NCBI RefSeq assembly: GCF_028368975.1
Contig: NZ_JAQNDM010000001.1
Coordinates: forward strand, 186,001-250,000
Source of the DNA: Stigmatella ashevillena
GTDB lineage: Bacteria > Myxococcota > Myxococcia > Myxococcales > Myxococcaceae
Direction: 5' to 3'
Length of the DNA stretch: 64,000 nt
Below, piece after piece: positions 56,109 through 64,000 of the stretch. The notes beneath the pieces are model-generated. The model saw only the letters and a list, made by a program, of their open reading frames with translations. It searched no databases and was not told the origin of the DNA. How positions within the stretch are numbered: position 1 is the first letter of the stretch; every line of letters starts with the position of its first letter. The translations under genes were made by a program, and so were the position numbers.

Positions 56109-59100
56109 AGCTCGCCTTCCTCCCAATCCCGGCCCCCGGCAGCCGCAGCCGCCTTGCCACTCCCGCCGATCCGCTCTGCGAGCTGCGCCGACAGGTGCGC
56201 GATGCTCGCGCCCTGCAGCACCTCATCCAGGGGCACGTCCACGCCCGTCTCGGCGTGGATCTTGTGCTTCAGCTCGAGCGACAGCAGCGAGTCCATCCCC
56301 ATGCTGTTCAAGGGCTGCTGTGGATCCAGCTTGGCGACCGGCATCTTCAGCAAGTTGGCCACCTGCTCGCACAGGTAGCTGCCAAGGAGTTCGCCACGCT
56401 GAGCGGGCGCCGTGCTGAGCAGCACGTTGGCGAAGTTACTGGCCCCCGAAGTGGCCCCTGATGCCCCCGTGTCTTCCACGGAGGTGGGCAACACGAACGT
56501 GCCTTCCTGAACCTGACGGAAAGCCGTCTCGTAGGGAATGGGCGCGCTGAGCCGATCGGCGTTGATGCGCCGGAGGGTCTCCACATCCAGCGACTCGTCC
56601 TTCGTCACCGTGAACAGGAGGTAGGCGGCCAGCCTGCGCTGCAGCAGCTCTCCGAGCATGTGGATGCCGTGCAGGTGCTTCTTGGTCACGGTATCCGAGT
56701 CACTCGTCACCCGCTCGAAGTTCTCATTGAAGTCGGGATCGTAGAGGAAGTTGGCAATCTCCTGGGTGGCTTCAACGGCCTGAACCACTCGGAGCTGGTT
56801 GCGTGCCAGGAGCTCGACCCACTCCCCTTGCGGCACGAAGAGGGTGGTCGACTCGGGGTGCTCGATGGGAGTGACCATGTTCGAGATGGTCTCGGCCATG
56901 ACCAGATACCCTCCGTTGCGGAGGCTCCGGCTGATGTTCGCGAACAGGTCCGCCTTGTTCCGGATGTGATGGATGACCTGGAAGCCGATGGCCAGGTCAT
57001 AAGTCGAGGGGAAGGGATCCCGCGAGCTGTCCTGGTAATGCAGCGTGATGCGTCCATCGAGCCCCAAGGCGCGGATGCGCTGCCGTCCTACCGCGATCTG
57101 ATCGGGCGAGATGTTGCAGCCATGGAGCTCGAGGTGCGAGTTCTTCGTCGCGAGGTCGATGAGGTCCGCCGAGTGGCCACACCCGATATCGAGCACGCGC
57201 TTGAAGGCCGGGAAGGGCAGCCCCCGGAAGATGGTCCGGGACATCTCACGGTTGGCCTCCACGGCGAGATCGTAGAACTTCTGGAAGCCCGCCATGTCCT
57301 CCGGCTTGGCCTTGTAGAGCGAGATCCACGAGAAGCCCGGAACGGCCTTGCGGAGCGTGGCGAAGCGCAGCGAGGGGCCTTCCTGAACCGTGGTGACATC
57401 CACCATCTGAGCGACGGACCGGTAGAAGGACACCAGGACATCCGAGTTGGGGATGAGCGAGTCGAACCAGTAGCGCTCACGCTGGAAGGGATAGGTCGGC
57501 AGCGCCACCTTCGCACGCGGGTAGTCCTGGTCGAACCCCGCCCAGTCCACTCCCACTCCCTTCACGTACAGCTTCGCCACGCTCCCCAACATCTGCTGCC
57601 ACTCGTTGCTCCCCTGCTTCAACGAGCCCACCCACTCCGCCTCCCCCTTCGGCAGGCTCCTCTTCCCCACGTTCACCAACGTCGGCTTCGGCCCTACCTC
57701 CACGAACACTCGGTTGCCTCGCTCGTACAACCCCTTCAGCCCTTCCCAGTACTTCACCGGCTCTCTCACGTGCCTCCGCCAGTACTCCGCCTGGCTTGCC
57801 TCCTCCCCCTTCGCCTCCCTCCCGCTCACGTTCGACACCAGCTCTATCTCTGGCCTCTTCCACTTCACCTTCTTCGCTTCCTTCTCGAACTCCTCCAGCA
57901 TCGGCTCCATCAACGGCGAGTGGAACGCATGCGTCGTCTTCAGCTTCCGGCACTCCACTCCCTGCGCCTTCAGCTTCGACACCACCTGCTCCACCTCCGA
58001 CGCCCTCCCCGACACCACCGTCTCCTCAGGGCCGTTCACCGCCGCCACCGACACGCTCTTCGCGTACGGCGCCACCGCCTCCCTCACCTTCCCCTCCCCC
58101 GTCAGCACCGCCACCATCTCCCCGGCCTCCGGCAACTGCTGCATCAGCCGGCCTCGCGCCGCCACCAGCCTCAGCCCCTCCTCCTGCGTGCACATTCCCG
58201 CCACGCATGCCGCTACGTACTCCCCCAGGCTGTGCCCCATCACCGCTGCTGGCTTCACTCCCCAGCTCATCCACAACTGCGCCAGTGCGTACTCCACTGC
58301 GAACAGCGCTGGCTGCGCCACGCTGCTCTGCTCCATCAGCTGCCCCTTGCTTCCGTACAGCACCTCCAGCAGTGACTCCTTCATCACCTCTTTCAGCACT
58401 TCGTCGCTCTTCTGCAGGCTCTCCCGGAACGTCGGCTGCGTCTCGTACAGCTCTCTCCCCATCCCCTCCTGCTGCCCTCCCTGTCCCGTGAACAGGAACA
58501 CCACCTCCGCCTTGCCGGAGCGCGGCGCCTGTCCCACCATCACCTCGGCGGGCTTCCCTTCAGCGAACAGGCTCAACTGCTGGCTCAGCTGCTCAGCGGA
58601 CTCCGCCACCAGCGCCAGCCGGTGAGTGAACTGGGCCCGGCCTGCGTTTGCCGTGTGGCACACATCCGCCAGGTTCACGGGGCCGCATGACGCCAGATAC
58701 TGCGCGTACCGTCCCGCCAGGGCCTTCAGCGACGCCTCATTGCGTGCCGACAGGCCCAGCACGTGCACAGGGCGCTCACGATCCGCCGTCTGGCGTCCTT
58801 CCTTCGGCGCCCCCTCCAGCACCACGTGCGCGTTCGTTCCACTGGCACCAAACGAACTCACGCTGCCGACGCGCTTCTCCTTCTGCGCCTTCCACGGGGT
58901 CAGCTTCGTGGGAATCTCCACGGGCAGCTCGTTCCACGGAATGTAGGGATTGCCCCGCTTGAAATGGAGATGGGGGGGGATCTCGCCGTGGTGCAGCGAG
59001 AGGGCCAGCTTGATCAAACCGGCCACGCCCGATGCGTACTCCAGGTGGCCAAAGTTGGTCTTCACGGACCCCACCAGCAGGGGCCGCTCCCGCTCCTGCT

Positions 59101-60205
59101 TCTTTCCAAAGACGGCTCCGATGGCCCTCAGCTCGATGGGGTCACCCAGCGCAGTGCCCGTCCCGTGGGCTTCCACGTAGTCCACCTGCCCCGGCTCGAG
59201 CCCGGCATTCTCCAGGGCCTGGCGGATCACCGCCTGCTGTGCGAGCCCATTGGGCACCGTGAGGTCGCTGCTGTGCCCGTCCTGATTCGTCGCCGTGCCG
59301 CGAATGACGGCCAGGATGTTGTCCCCGCTCTTCTGGGCATCGGAGAGACGCTTGAGCACGATGATTCCGCACCCCTCGCCCCGTCCGTAGCCATCCGCCT
59401 CGGCGTCGAACGTCTTGCAACGGCCATCGACGGCCAGCATGCGGGCCTTGCAGGTCGTGATCGTCCCCTGGGGCGCCAGGATCAGGTTCACCCCTCCCAC
59501 GAGGGCCATCGAAGACTCACCTGTCCGCAAGCTTTGACAGGCCAGGTGCACCGCGACGAGTGACGAGGAACATGCCGTATCGACCGCGAGGCTGGGGCCT
59601 TGCAGATCGAAGAAGTGCGACAGACGGCCGGTGGCGAACGTGAGCAGGCTGCCCGTGAGGAAGGTGGCGTCGATGTTCTCCGCCCCCTTGGCCGCCTGCA
59701 CGATCTGGGTGTACTCGCCGGTGGAGCCACCAATGAAGATGCCGGTCTTGCTGCCCGCGATGCTCTGGGGCGCGATCCCCGCGTGCTCCAGTGCCTCCCA
59801 GCTCACCTCGAGCAACAGGCGGTGTTGCGGATCCAGGTTGGCCGCGGCGCGGGGAGGAATCCCAAAGTGGTAGGAATCGAAGTGATCCGCATCCTCCAGG
59901 AACGCTCCATTCCGGGTGTACATCTTCCCGGGGGCGGCAGGGTCGGGATCATAATACGCGTCCACATCCCAGCGGCTGCTCGGCACCTGCTTGACGGCAT
60001 CCACGCCCTCGCGCAGCAGCTTCCAGAACGCCTCGGGCCCATTCACCCCACCCGGAAAGCGGCAGCCGATGCCAATGATGGCGATGGGCTCCGCCGTCTT
60101 CTGATCCGGGACGGCCTCGCCCGCGGAGCGAAGCAGCATCTTGGCCAGGCTCACGCGCTTCTCAGGGGAAAGACCACGAACCAACTTCTCCATGACATCA
60201 CTCAT
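56105..60205 (-). CDS. mtaF: Type I PKS: KS-AT(malonyl)-OMT-ACP, MtaF-like
   Basis: A 1366-residue single PKS module. KS: active Cys212 (DTACSSS), His347 (EAHGTGT) and His386 (NFGHLEYASG). AT: GHSLGEY (Ser659) and HAFH at 759-762, the malonyl signature. An O-methyltransferase follows (motif VLDIGCGHSADL at 1004-1015), then ACP (GMDSLLSLEL, Ser1306). There is no KR, DH or ER, so the beta-keto group stays and its enol is methylated, giving the beta-methoxyacrylate unit. The acidic C-terminus DWEEGEL fits the partner of the next protein's docking domain. ATG 60205 has GGAG ahead and overlaps the upstream gene by 8 bases. The AT segment has foreign codon usage. Confidence 0.93.
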   Translation of the reverse strand: MSDVMEKLVRGLSPEKRVSLAKMLLRSAGEAVPDQKTAEPIAIIGIGCRFPGGVNGPEAFWKLLREGVDAVKQVPSSRWDVDAYYDPDPAAPGKMYTRNGAFLEDADHFDSYHFGIPPRAAANLDPQHRLLLEVSWEALEHAGIAPQSIAGSKTGIFIGGSTGEYTQIVQAAKGAENIDATFLTGSLLTFATGRLSHFFDLQGPSLAVDTACSSSLVAVHLACQSLRTGESSMALVGGVNLILAPQGTITTCKARMLAVDGRCKTFDAEADGYGRGEGCGIIVLKRLSDAQKSGDNILAVIRGTATNQDGHSSDLTVPNGLAQQAVIRQALENAGLEPGQVDYVEAHGTGTALGDPIELRAIGAVFGKKQERERPLLVGSVKTNFGHLEYASGVAGLIKLALSLHHGEIPPHLHFKRGNPYIPWNELPVEIPTKLTPWKAQKEKRVGSVSSFGASGTNAHVVLEGAPKEGRQTADRERPVHVLGLSARNEASLKALAGRYAQYLASCGPVNLADVCHTANAGRAQFTHRLALVAESAEQLSQQLSLFAEGKPAEVMVGQAPRSGKAEVVFLFTGQGGQQEGMGRELYETQPTFRESLQKSDEVLKEVMKESLLEVLYGSKGQLMEQSSVAQPALFAVEYALAQLWMSWGVKPAAVMGHSLGEYVAACVAGMCTQEEGLRLVAARGRLMQQLPEAGEMVAVLTGEGKVREAVAPYAKSVSVAAVNGPEETVVSGRASEVEQVVSKLKAQGVECRKLKTTHAFHSPLMEPMLEEFEKEAKKVKWKRPEIELVSNVSGREAKGEEASQAEYWRRHVREPVKYWEGLKGLYERGNRVFVEVGPKPTLVNVGKRSLPKGEAEWVGSLKQGSNEWQQMLGSVAKLYVKGVGVDWAGFDQDYPRAKVALPTYPFQRERYWFDSLIPNSDVLVSFYRSVAQMVDVTTVQEGPSLRFATLRKAVPGFSWISLYKAKPEDMAGFQKFYDLAVEANREMSRTIFRGLPFPAFKRVLDIGCGHSADLIDLATKNSHLELHGCNISPDQIAVGRQRIRALGLDGRITLHYQDSSRDPFPSTYDLAIGFQVIHHIRNKADLFANISRSLRNGGYLVMAETISNMVTPIEHPESTTLFVPQGEWVELLARNQLRVVQAVEATQEIANFLYDPDFNENFERVTSDSDTVTKKHLHGIHMLGELLQRRLAAYLLFTVTKDESLDVETLRRINADRLSAPIPYETAFRQVQEGTFVLPTSVEDTGASGATSGASNFANVLLSTAPAQRGELLGSYLCEQVANLLKMPVAKLDPQQPLNSMGMDSLLSLELKHKIHAETGVDVPLDEVLQGASIAHLSAQLAERIGGSGKAAAAAGGRDWEEGEL
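57500..58510 (-). other. AT-domain segment with anomalous codon usage
   Basis: Between the KS-AT linker and the post-AT motif LPTYPFQ the coding strand becomes strongly purine-rich, with codons mostly ending in G (GAG, GTG, GCG, GGG, AAG, CTG) and several AGG/AGA arginine codons and one ATA, all scarce in the flanking KS and OMT parts. The plus strand is correspondingly a long pyrimidine run. The change coincides with the AT domain borders. It looks like a recombined AT cassette. Confidence 0.75.
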
Positions 60206-63200
60206 GTGAACCGTCTCCAGGGAAAGAATGGGCGAGATCGCTAAGCTCAGACTCGGAAAGCCGGCCCGCTTCACCCAACAGATCAAGAATGTCGCTGTCC
60301 ACCACGGCTGCGTCCTGACTGGCCTCTTCCGAGGGCGCCGAGAGGAGCGCCGAGAGCGCGGGCACCTCTTTCGCCAGGAAGCCGGTCATCGCATCGACGG
60401 TGGGGTACTCGAATGCAATCGTGGACGGGAGCCCATGCCTCAGGCTCGTCTCCAGGTGCTTCTTCAGCTCGATGGACATGAGTGAGTTCATGCCCATCTG
60501 GAAGAATCCCTGTTGCGGCTCCAGCCGGGAGGGTTCGGCGCCCAGAACACGCGCCACCTCCACGCGCACATGCTCCATCAAGATCGCGCGGCGCCTGCTC
60601 GAAGGGGCCTCCTCCAAGCGGAGCAACAGCTCGGAACGGGCACCCCCAGCAGGTTCCTTCTGCACGGGCTGCGCCGTCTTGATGTTCTCCAGGAAGGGCC
60701 GCTGCCGCTTGGCCTCCTGAAGGGGCTTGAAGCGGCTCCAATCCACGGAAGCCACCACCCGCTGAGCGGCCCTCGAACCGGCGAGGCGCCCCAACATGGC
60801 AAGCGCTGCTTCGGTGGGCATGGCCTCGAGACCAATTTGCGAGAAGAACCGCTTCGCCTCCTCGGAGCCCGCCATGCCTCCTTCGGTCCACCGGCCCCAG
60901 TTGATGCTCGTCGCGGCGAGCCCTTGCGACCGGCGCAAGTGGGCCAGCGCGTCGAGAGCGTGGTTCGCCGCGGCATAGGCGGCCATTCCCTGAGCGCCCC
61001 ATACGGCCGAAGCCGACGAGAACATGACGAAGCACGAGAGCGGCATGTCCCGGGTGTACTCGTGCAACAGCCAGGCACCCGCCGCCTTCGGACGGAACAC
61101 CGACGAGAACAACGCCGGATCGGTCTCCTGCCAGCTCCGGTGCGTCGAGACGCCCGCCGCATGGAAGATGCCCACCAGGGGCACAGGTCCCTGGCGGATT
61201 CCTTCGATCAGCGAAGCCACCTGGGCTTGCTCGCCGACGTCGCAGCGGACGATCTGCACCGAGGCCCCCATCGACTGGAGTTCCTGGACCGCATGGACCT
61301 GCGAGCGGAAGGGGCTCTCGTTGGGCAAGCTCTTCCACTGGTCTGAATCGGGAAGCCCACTGCGGCTTGCCAGGATCAGATGGCGGGCCCCCTTGGACAC
61401 CAACCACCGGGCGACCTGAAGGCCCAGCGCGCCCAGGCCGCCGGTGATCAGATATGCCCCGTCGTCACGCCACGTGACGGGACTCTCCGCGGTCACATCG
61501 CTGCGCACCAACCGGGCCACGTGCCGCTTGGCTCCGCGGTAAGCGATCTGGTCTTCCCCGTCCGGCGTCCGCAGTTCCTGCCACAGCGCTTCGAGTTCAC
61601 CCTTCTCCGCAGCCGGAGAGAGATCCACCAGACCGCCCCAGACCTCCGGGTGCTCCAGGGCCAACACGCGGCCCGCGCCCCACAGAGGTGCCTGAGCAAC
61701 AGAGACAGCCTCCTTGCCGACGGCCTGAGCTCCCCGCGTCACCAGCCACAGCTTTGCCGTCTGGCCTGCGCCCCGACAGAGGCGCTGCACCAGCAAGGGC
61801 AGGCTTCCACATCCAAGCCGCAGCGTCTCGTCCAGGACGGTCACGCTGGGAGCCGCGTTGCCTCCGCTGTCCAGACTCCACAGGTGCACCACATTCCGGA
61901 AGGGCCCTTCCGATTCGAGCTGGCTGAGCACCCGCTGCCAATCCGCAGGATCCTCCGGGTTGACGCTGAGCTGGCCTGGGGCCGAAGCATCGCCTCCGGC
62001 CCAGAGCACTGTGCAGAACTCTCCCTGTTCCCGCAGCCGGGAGGCCAAGGCATCGCCCAAGCCGTGACGGTCAGCGAGGAGCAACCACCGGCCAGGAGCG
62101 GAGGCTCCCTCTTGCCGGGGAGCGTGCTTCTTTTCCGGCCAAGCCACCTCGTACACCCACTCGCGCAGCGCGTGGGGAGCCACATTCTCGAGGTCCGCCC
62201 CTTCTGAGGGAGCCGCCCATGCGCCTCCATCCTCGAAGGCCGTGAGCGGTGTCAGGGCCCCCAACTTCGCGCGGTTGGCGCGCTTGAGGTACGGCCGGTT
62301 GGCGAAGTCATCCTTCTGGATGATGATCAGGGCATAGCTCATCAGCCCCTTCTCGAGCGCCTTGCCGAAGTTGCGCATGGCATCGAAGTTCCGCCGCACC
62401 AACTCGGTGAGCCCGAAGCGCTTGGAAACGATGTCGAGGTGGCCATCGAACCCGGGGTCCTCCAGGAAGTGCGAGGCCTCCAGACTGATATCGACACTCT
62501 CCACCACACGCAGATTGTGCCGGGACAACAGCTCCGCCCACTCCTCGGCGTTGACGTTGTACGAGGCGGTCTCCTGGACGTTGATCGCCGACACGCTGTT
62601 GGCGATGAAGTCCGCGAGGAGCAGGAACCCACCGTTCTGCAGATTCCGCGAGATGTTCGAGAACAACGCCACCTTGTCGGCGATGTGGGTGACAACCTCG
62701 AACCCGAAGATCAGATCATAGCGGTCTGGGAACTCATCCTTGGCGCTGTCCCGCGCGAAGACGCGGATGCGGTCCTGGAGCCCGCGCGCGTGGATTCGCT
62801 CCGCATCGATGGCGGCCTGCTCGGAGGAGATGGTGTAGCCGTGCAGGGTGAGGTGCGGGTGCTTCTTTCCGAGAGAGATCAGGTCGGAGGCATACCCGCA
62901 CCCGAAGTCGAGCACCTTTTGCACCGAGGACCAATCGACGCCCCGGAACAGCACCGAGCGCAACCCTCGCTGAGCGTTGAGCAGCGCCTCGGTATGCTCC
63001 TCGCGCTCCGAGAGGCCATACACGCTCATGATCCAAGAGAAGCCTGGGATCTGCTGCCGCAGGATACCGAAGGTCAGGTAGACCTCATCCGGCTTGATCA
63101 CCCGCTCACGCTCCACGGAGTCATCGTAGAAGCGCGAGGGGGTTCCATCGGCATGATCGGGGTGTGCCGCATCCGCTTCCAGGGCGCGTTCGCGCGCAGC

Positions 63201-64000
63201 TGGCCGTGAACGCTCCGAGTGACTGACGGTGGGACGGAAGTCCGCCGCCCGCTTCAAGTCCACCCAGAACCGCGAGCGCTGCCAGGGGTAGGCCGGCAAG
63301 GGAATGCTCTGGCGGGACTCGGGATAATGCGCCCGCCAGTCGATCGGGTGACCCGCGGTGTGCAGGGCGCCGAGCGCTTGCAGCATCACCTCCACCTCAG
63401 CCTCGTCACGCCGCAAGGACGGCAGCACGATGCCCGCCTGCTGGGCGGCACGGGCGGTCCGCTCGACGGACTGCAACAAGATGGGATGAGGGCTCAGCTC
63501 CAGGAAGACGTGGTGCTGGTTGGAAAGGAGCTGCTCGATGACAGGCGAGAACAGGACAGGCTCGCGGAGATTGCGCTGCCAATAGGCGGCATCCCAGTCT
63601 GTGCCATCCGTCGGCTTGCCGGTGACCGTGGAGTACACGGGCACGCTCGCCGCCTTGGGGCGAAGCTCCTTGAGCAAGGCTCGCAGTTCGGCGAGCAGAG
63701 GCTCCACCTGGGGAGAATGCGAGGCGACGTCGACCTTGACGTTGCGGCAGAAGATGTTCTGCCGCTGCAGGTTGGCCATCACCTCTTGCAAGGCCTGAGG
63801 CTCACCTGCCAGCACCGTGGACGTTGGGCTGTTGCTGGCCGCGATGGAGAGACGATCCTCGTAGCCCTTCAACTCGGTCCGCGCCTGGGCGAGGGAGATC
63901 TCCGCGAGCGCCATCGTGCCCTGGCCGCGAACTCGCCGGAGCAGCGCGCTCCGGAGACAAATGACCCTCGCGGCATCCTCCAGGCTGAGCACACCGGCGA
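60198..64000 (-). CDS. mtaE: Type I PKS (5' part outside window): AT(methylmalonyl)-OMT-KR-ACP, MtaE-like
   Basis: The reading frame enters from the right edge inside an AT domain and runs about 1265 codons to the stop at 60198. Visible order: AT C-terminal two-thirds with VASH in place of HAFH (methylmalonyl type), PLPAYPWQRSRFW linker, O-methyltransferase (VLDFGCGYASDL about 1.1 kb in), ketoreductase (YLITGGLGALG; Trp eight residues before the Tyr of AAYAAANHALD; no LDD motif, so A-type) and ACP (FFQMGMNSLMS). The domain set fits the module that adds the C3-C4 unit with its 4-methyl branch in myxothiazol, reducing and O-methylating the 5-oxygen. The KS should lie just outside the window. 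Confidence 0.92.
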   Translation of the reverse strand, partial: AGVLSLEDAARVICLRSALLRRVRGQGTMALAEISLAQARTELKGYEDRLSIAASNSPTSTVLAGEPQALQEVMANLQRQNIFCRNVKVDVASHSPQVEPLLAELRALLKELRPKAASVPVYSTVTGKPTDGTDWDAAYWQRNLREPVLFSPVIEQLLSNQHHVFLELSPHPILLQSVERTARAAQQAGIVLPSLRRDEAEVEVMLQALGALHTAGHPIDWRAHYPESRQSIPLPAYPWQRSRFWVDLKRAADFRPTVSHSERSRPAARERALEADAAHPDHADGTPSRFYDDSVERERVIKPDEVYLTFGILRQQIPGFSWIMSVYGLSEREEHTEALLNAQRGLRSVLFRGVDWSSVQKVLDFGCGYASDLISLGKKHPHLTLHGYTISSEQAAIDAERIHARGLQDRIRVFARDSAKDEFPDRYDLIFGFEVVTHIADKVALFSNISRNLQNGGFLLLADFIANSVSAINVQETASYNVNAEEWAELLSRHNLRVVESVDISLEASHFLEDPGFDGHLDIVSKRFGLTELVRRNFDAMRNFGKALEKGLMSYALIIIQKDDFANRPYLKRANRAKLGALTPLTAFEDGGAWAAPSEGADLENVAPHALREWVYEVAWPEKKHAPRQEGASAPGRWLLLADRHGLGDALASRLREQGEFCTVLWAGGDASAPGQLSVNPEDPADWQRVLSQLESEGPFRNVVHLWSLDSGGNAAPSVTVLDETLRLGCGSLPLLVQRLCRGAGQTAKLWLVTRGAQAVGKEAVSVAQAPLWGAGRVLALEHPEVWGGLVDLSPAAEKGELEALWQELRTPDGEDQIAYRGAKRHVARLVRSDVTAESPVTWRDDGAYLITGGLGALGLQVARWLVSKGARHLILASRSGLPDSDQWKSLPNESPFRSQVHAVQELQSMGASVQIVRCDVGEQAQVASLIEGIRQGPVPLVGIFHAAGVSTHRSWQETDPALFSSVFRPKAAGAWLLHEYTRDMPLSCFVMFSSASAVWGAQGMAAYAAANHALDALAHLRRSQGLAATSINWGRWTEGGMAGSEEAKRFFSQIGLEAMPTEAALAMLGRLAGSRAAQRVVASVDWSRFKPLQEAKRQRPFLENIKTAQPVQKEPAGGARSELLLRLEEAPSSRRRAILMEHVRVEVARVLGAEPSRLEPQQGFFQMGMNSLMSIELKKHLETSLRHGLPSTIAFEYPTVDAMTGFLAKEVPALSALLSAPSEEASQDAAVVDSDILDLLGEAGRLSESELSDLAHSFPGDGSHE

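Noticed and set aside
52824-56378. A very long open frame (over 1,180 codons) on the plus strand opposite the NRPS and PKS genes
   Set aside because: It is the antisense shadow of a high-GC gene. Its translation is low-complexity Arg/Gly/Leu/His sequence without motifs, while the minus strand has a full NRPS.
57606-58625. Open plus-strand frames rich in Ser/Pro/Thr opposite the mtaF AT domain
   Set aside because: They are shadows produced by the G-ending codon block of the AT segment. No ribosome site or domain is seen, and the sense strand encodes a full AT domain.

Overview
The window is high-GC DNA from a myxobacterium, most likely suborder Cystobacterineae (Stigmatella, Cystobacter, Archangium or Myxococcus type). 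Three things point there: a type I PKS/NRPS array with the exact domain order of the end of the myxothiazol pathway, a remnant of a myxobacterial DUF2381-type gene, and a lipoprotein toxin/immunity pair of the kind myxobacteria pass by outer-membrane exchange. No rRNA, tRNA, CRISPR array, insertion sequence or phage gene was seen.

Layout. (1) 1-3652, minus strand: translation genes rpsP-khpA-rimM-trmD-rplS and rlmN. (2) 3858-7914, plus strand: a four-gene accessory cassette (isochorismatase-like hydrolase, YtcJ-type amidohydrolase with a His-rich tail, membrane-anchored ABM protein, LysR regulator). (3) 7969-10170: a lower-GC island with a lipoprotein toxin/immunity pair beside a decayed DUF2381-like gene. 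(4) 10200-18164, minus: TCA-cycle block icd-mdh-sdhA-sdhB-sucC-sucD-ndk. (5) 18295-24376, minus: menaquinone operon menD-menH-menA-menC-menE. (6) 24561-29746, plus: shikimate operon aroK-aroDE-aroC-aroB-aroA, in which every junction is a 4-base ATGA overlap; it diverges from menD. Chorismate made here is the precursor for menaquinone. (7) 29832-34268: gltA, a fadD-like ligase, a zinc-ribbon protein with an acidic tail, and an exported DUF151 nuclease. (8) 34475-39886: pyk, then minus-strand pyrB-pyrC-carA plus an unknown gene. (9) 39946-49801: lepA-lepB, two nucleotide-sugar enzymes, an RHH protein, a calcium-loop lipoprotein, a cupin, a SPOR protein, mnmA and cca. (10) 49848-64000, minus: the 3' part of a PKS/NRPS operon running off the right edge, followed by a fumarylacetoacetase-family gene.

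The PKS/NRPS logic is readable. The partial first protein has a methylmalonyl-type AT, an O-methyltransferase, a ketoreductase and an ACP. The second is KS-AT(malonyl)-OMT-ACP with no reductive domain. The third is docking-C-A-PCP-TE with a luciferase-like monooxygenase inserted in an A domain that carries a glycine code. Together these predict a 3,5-dimethoxy-4-methyl (beta-methoxyacrylate) end released as a primary amide, as in myxothiazol. The most unexpected signal is about 1 kb that covers just the AT domain of the second PKS: its codon usage is sharply different from the rest of the gene, which looks like a natural AT-domain replacement.
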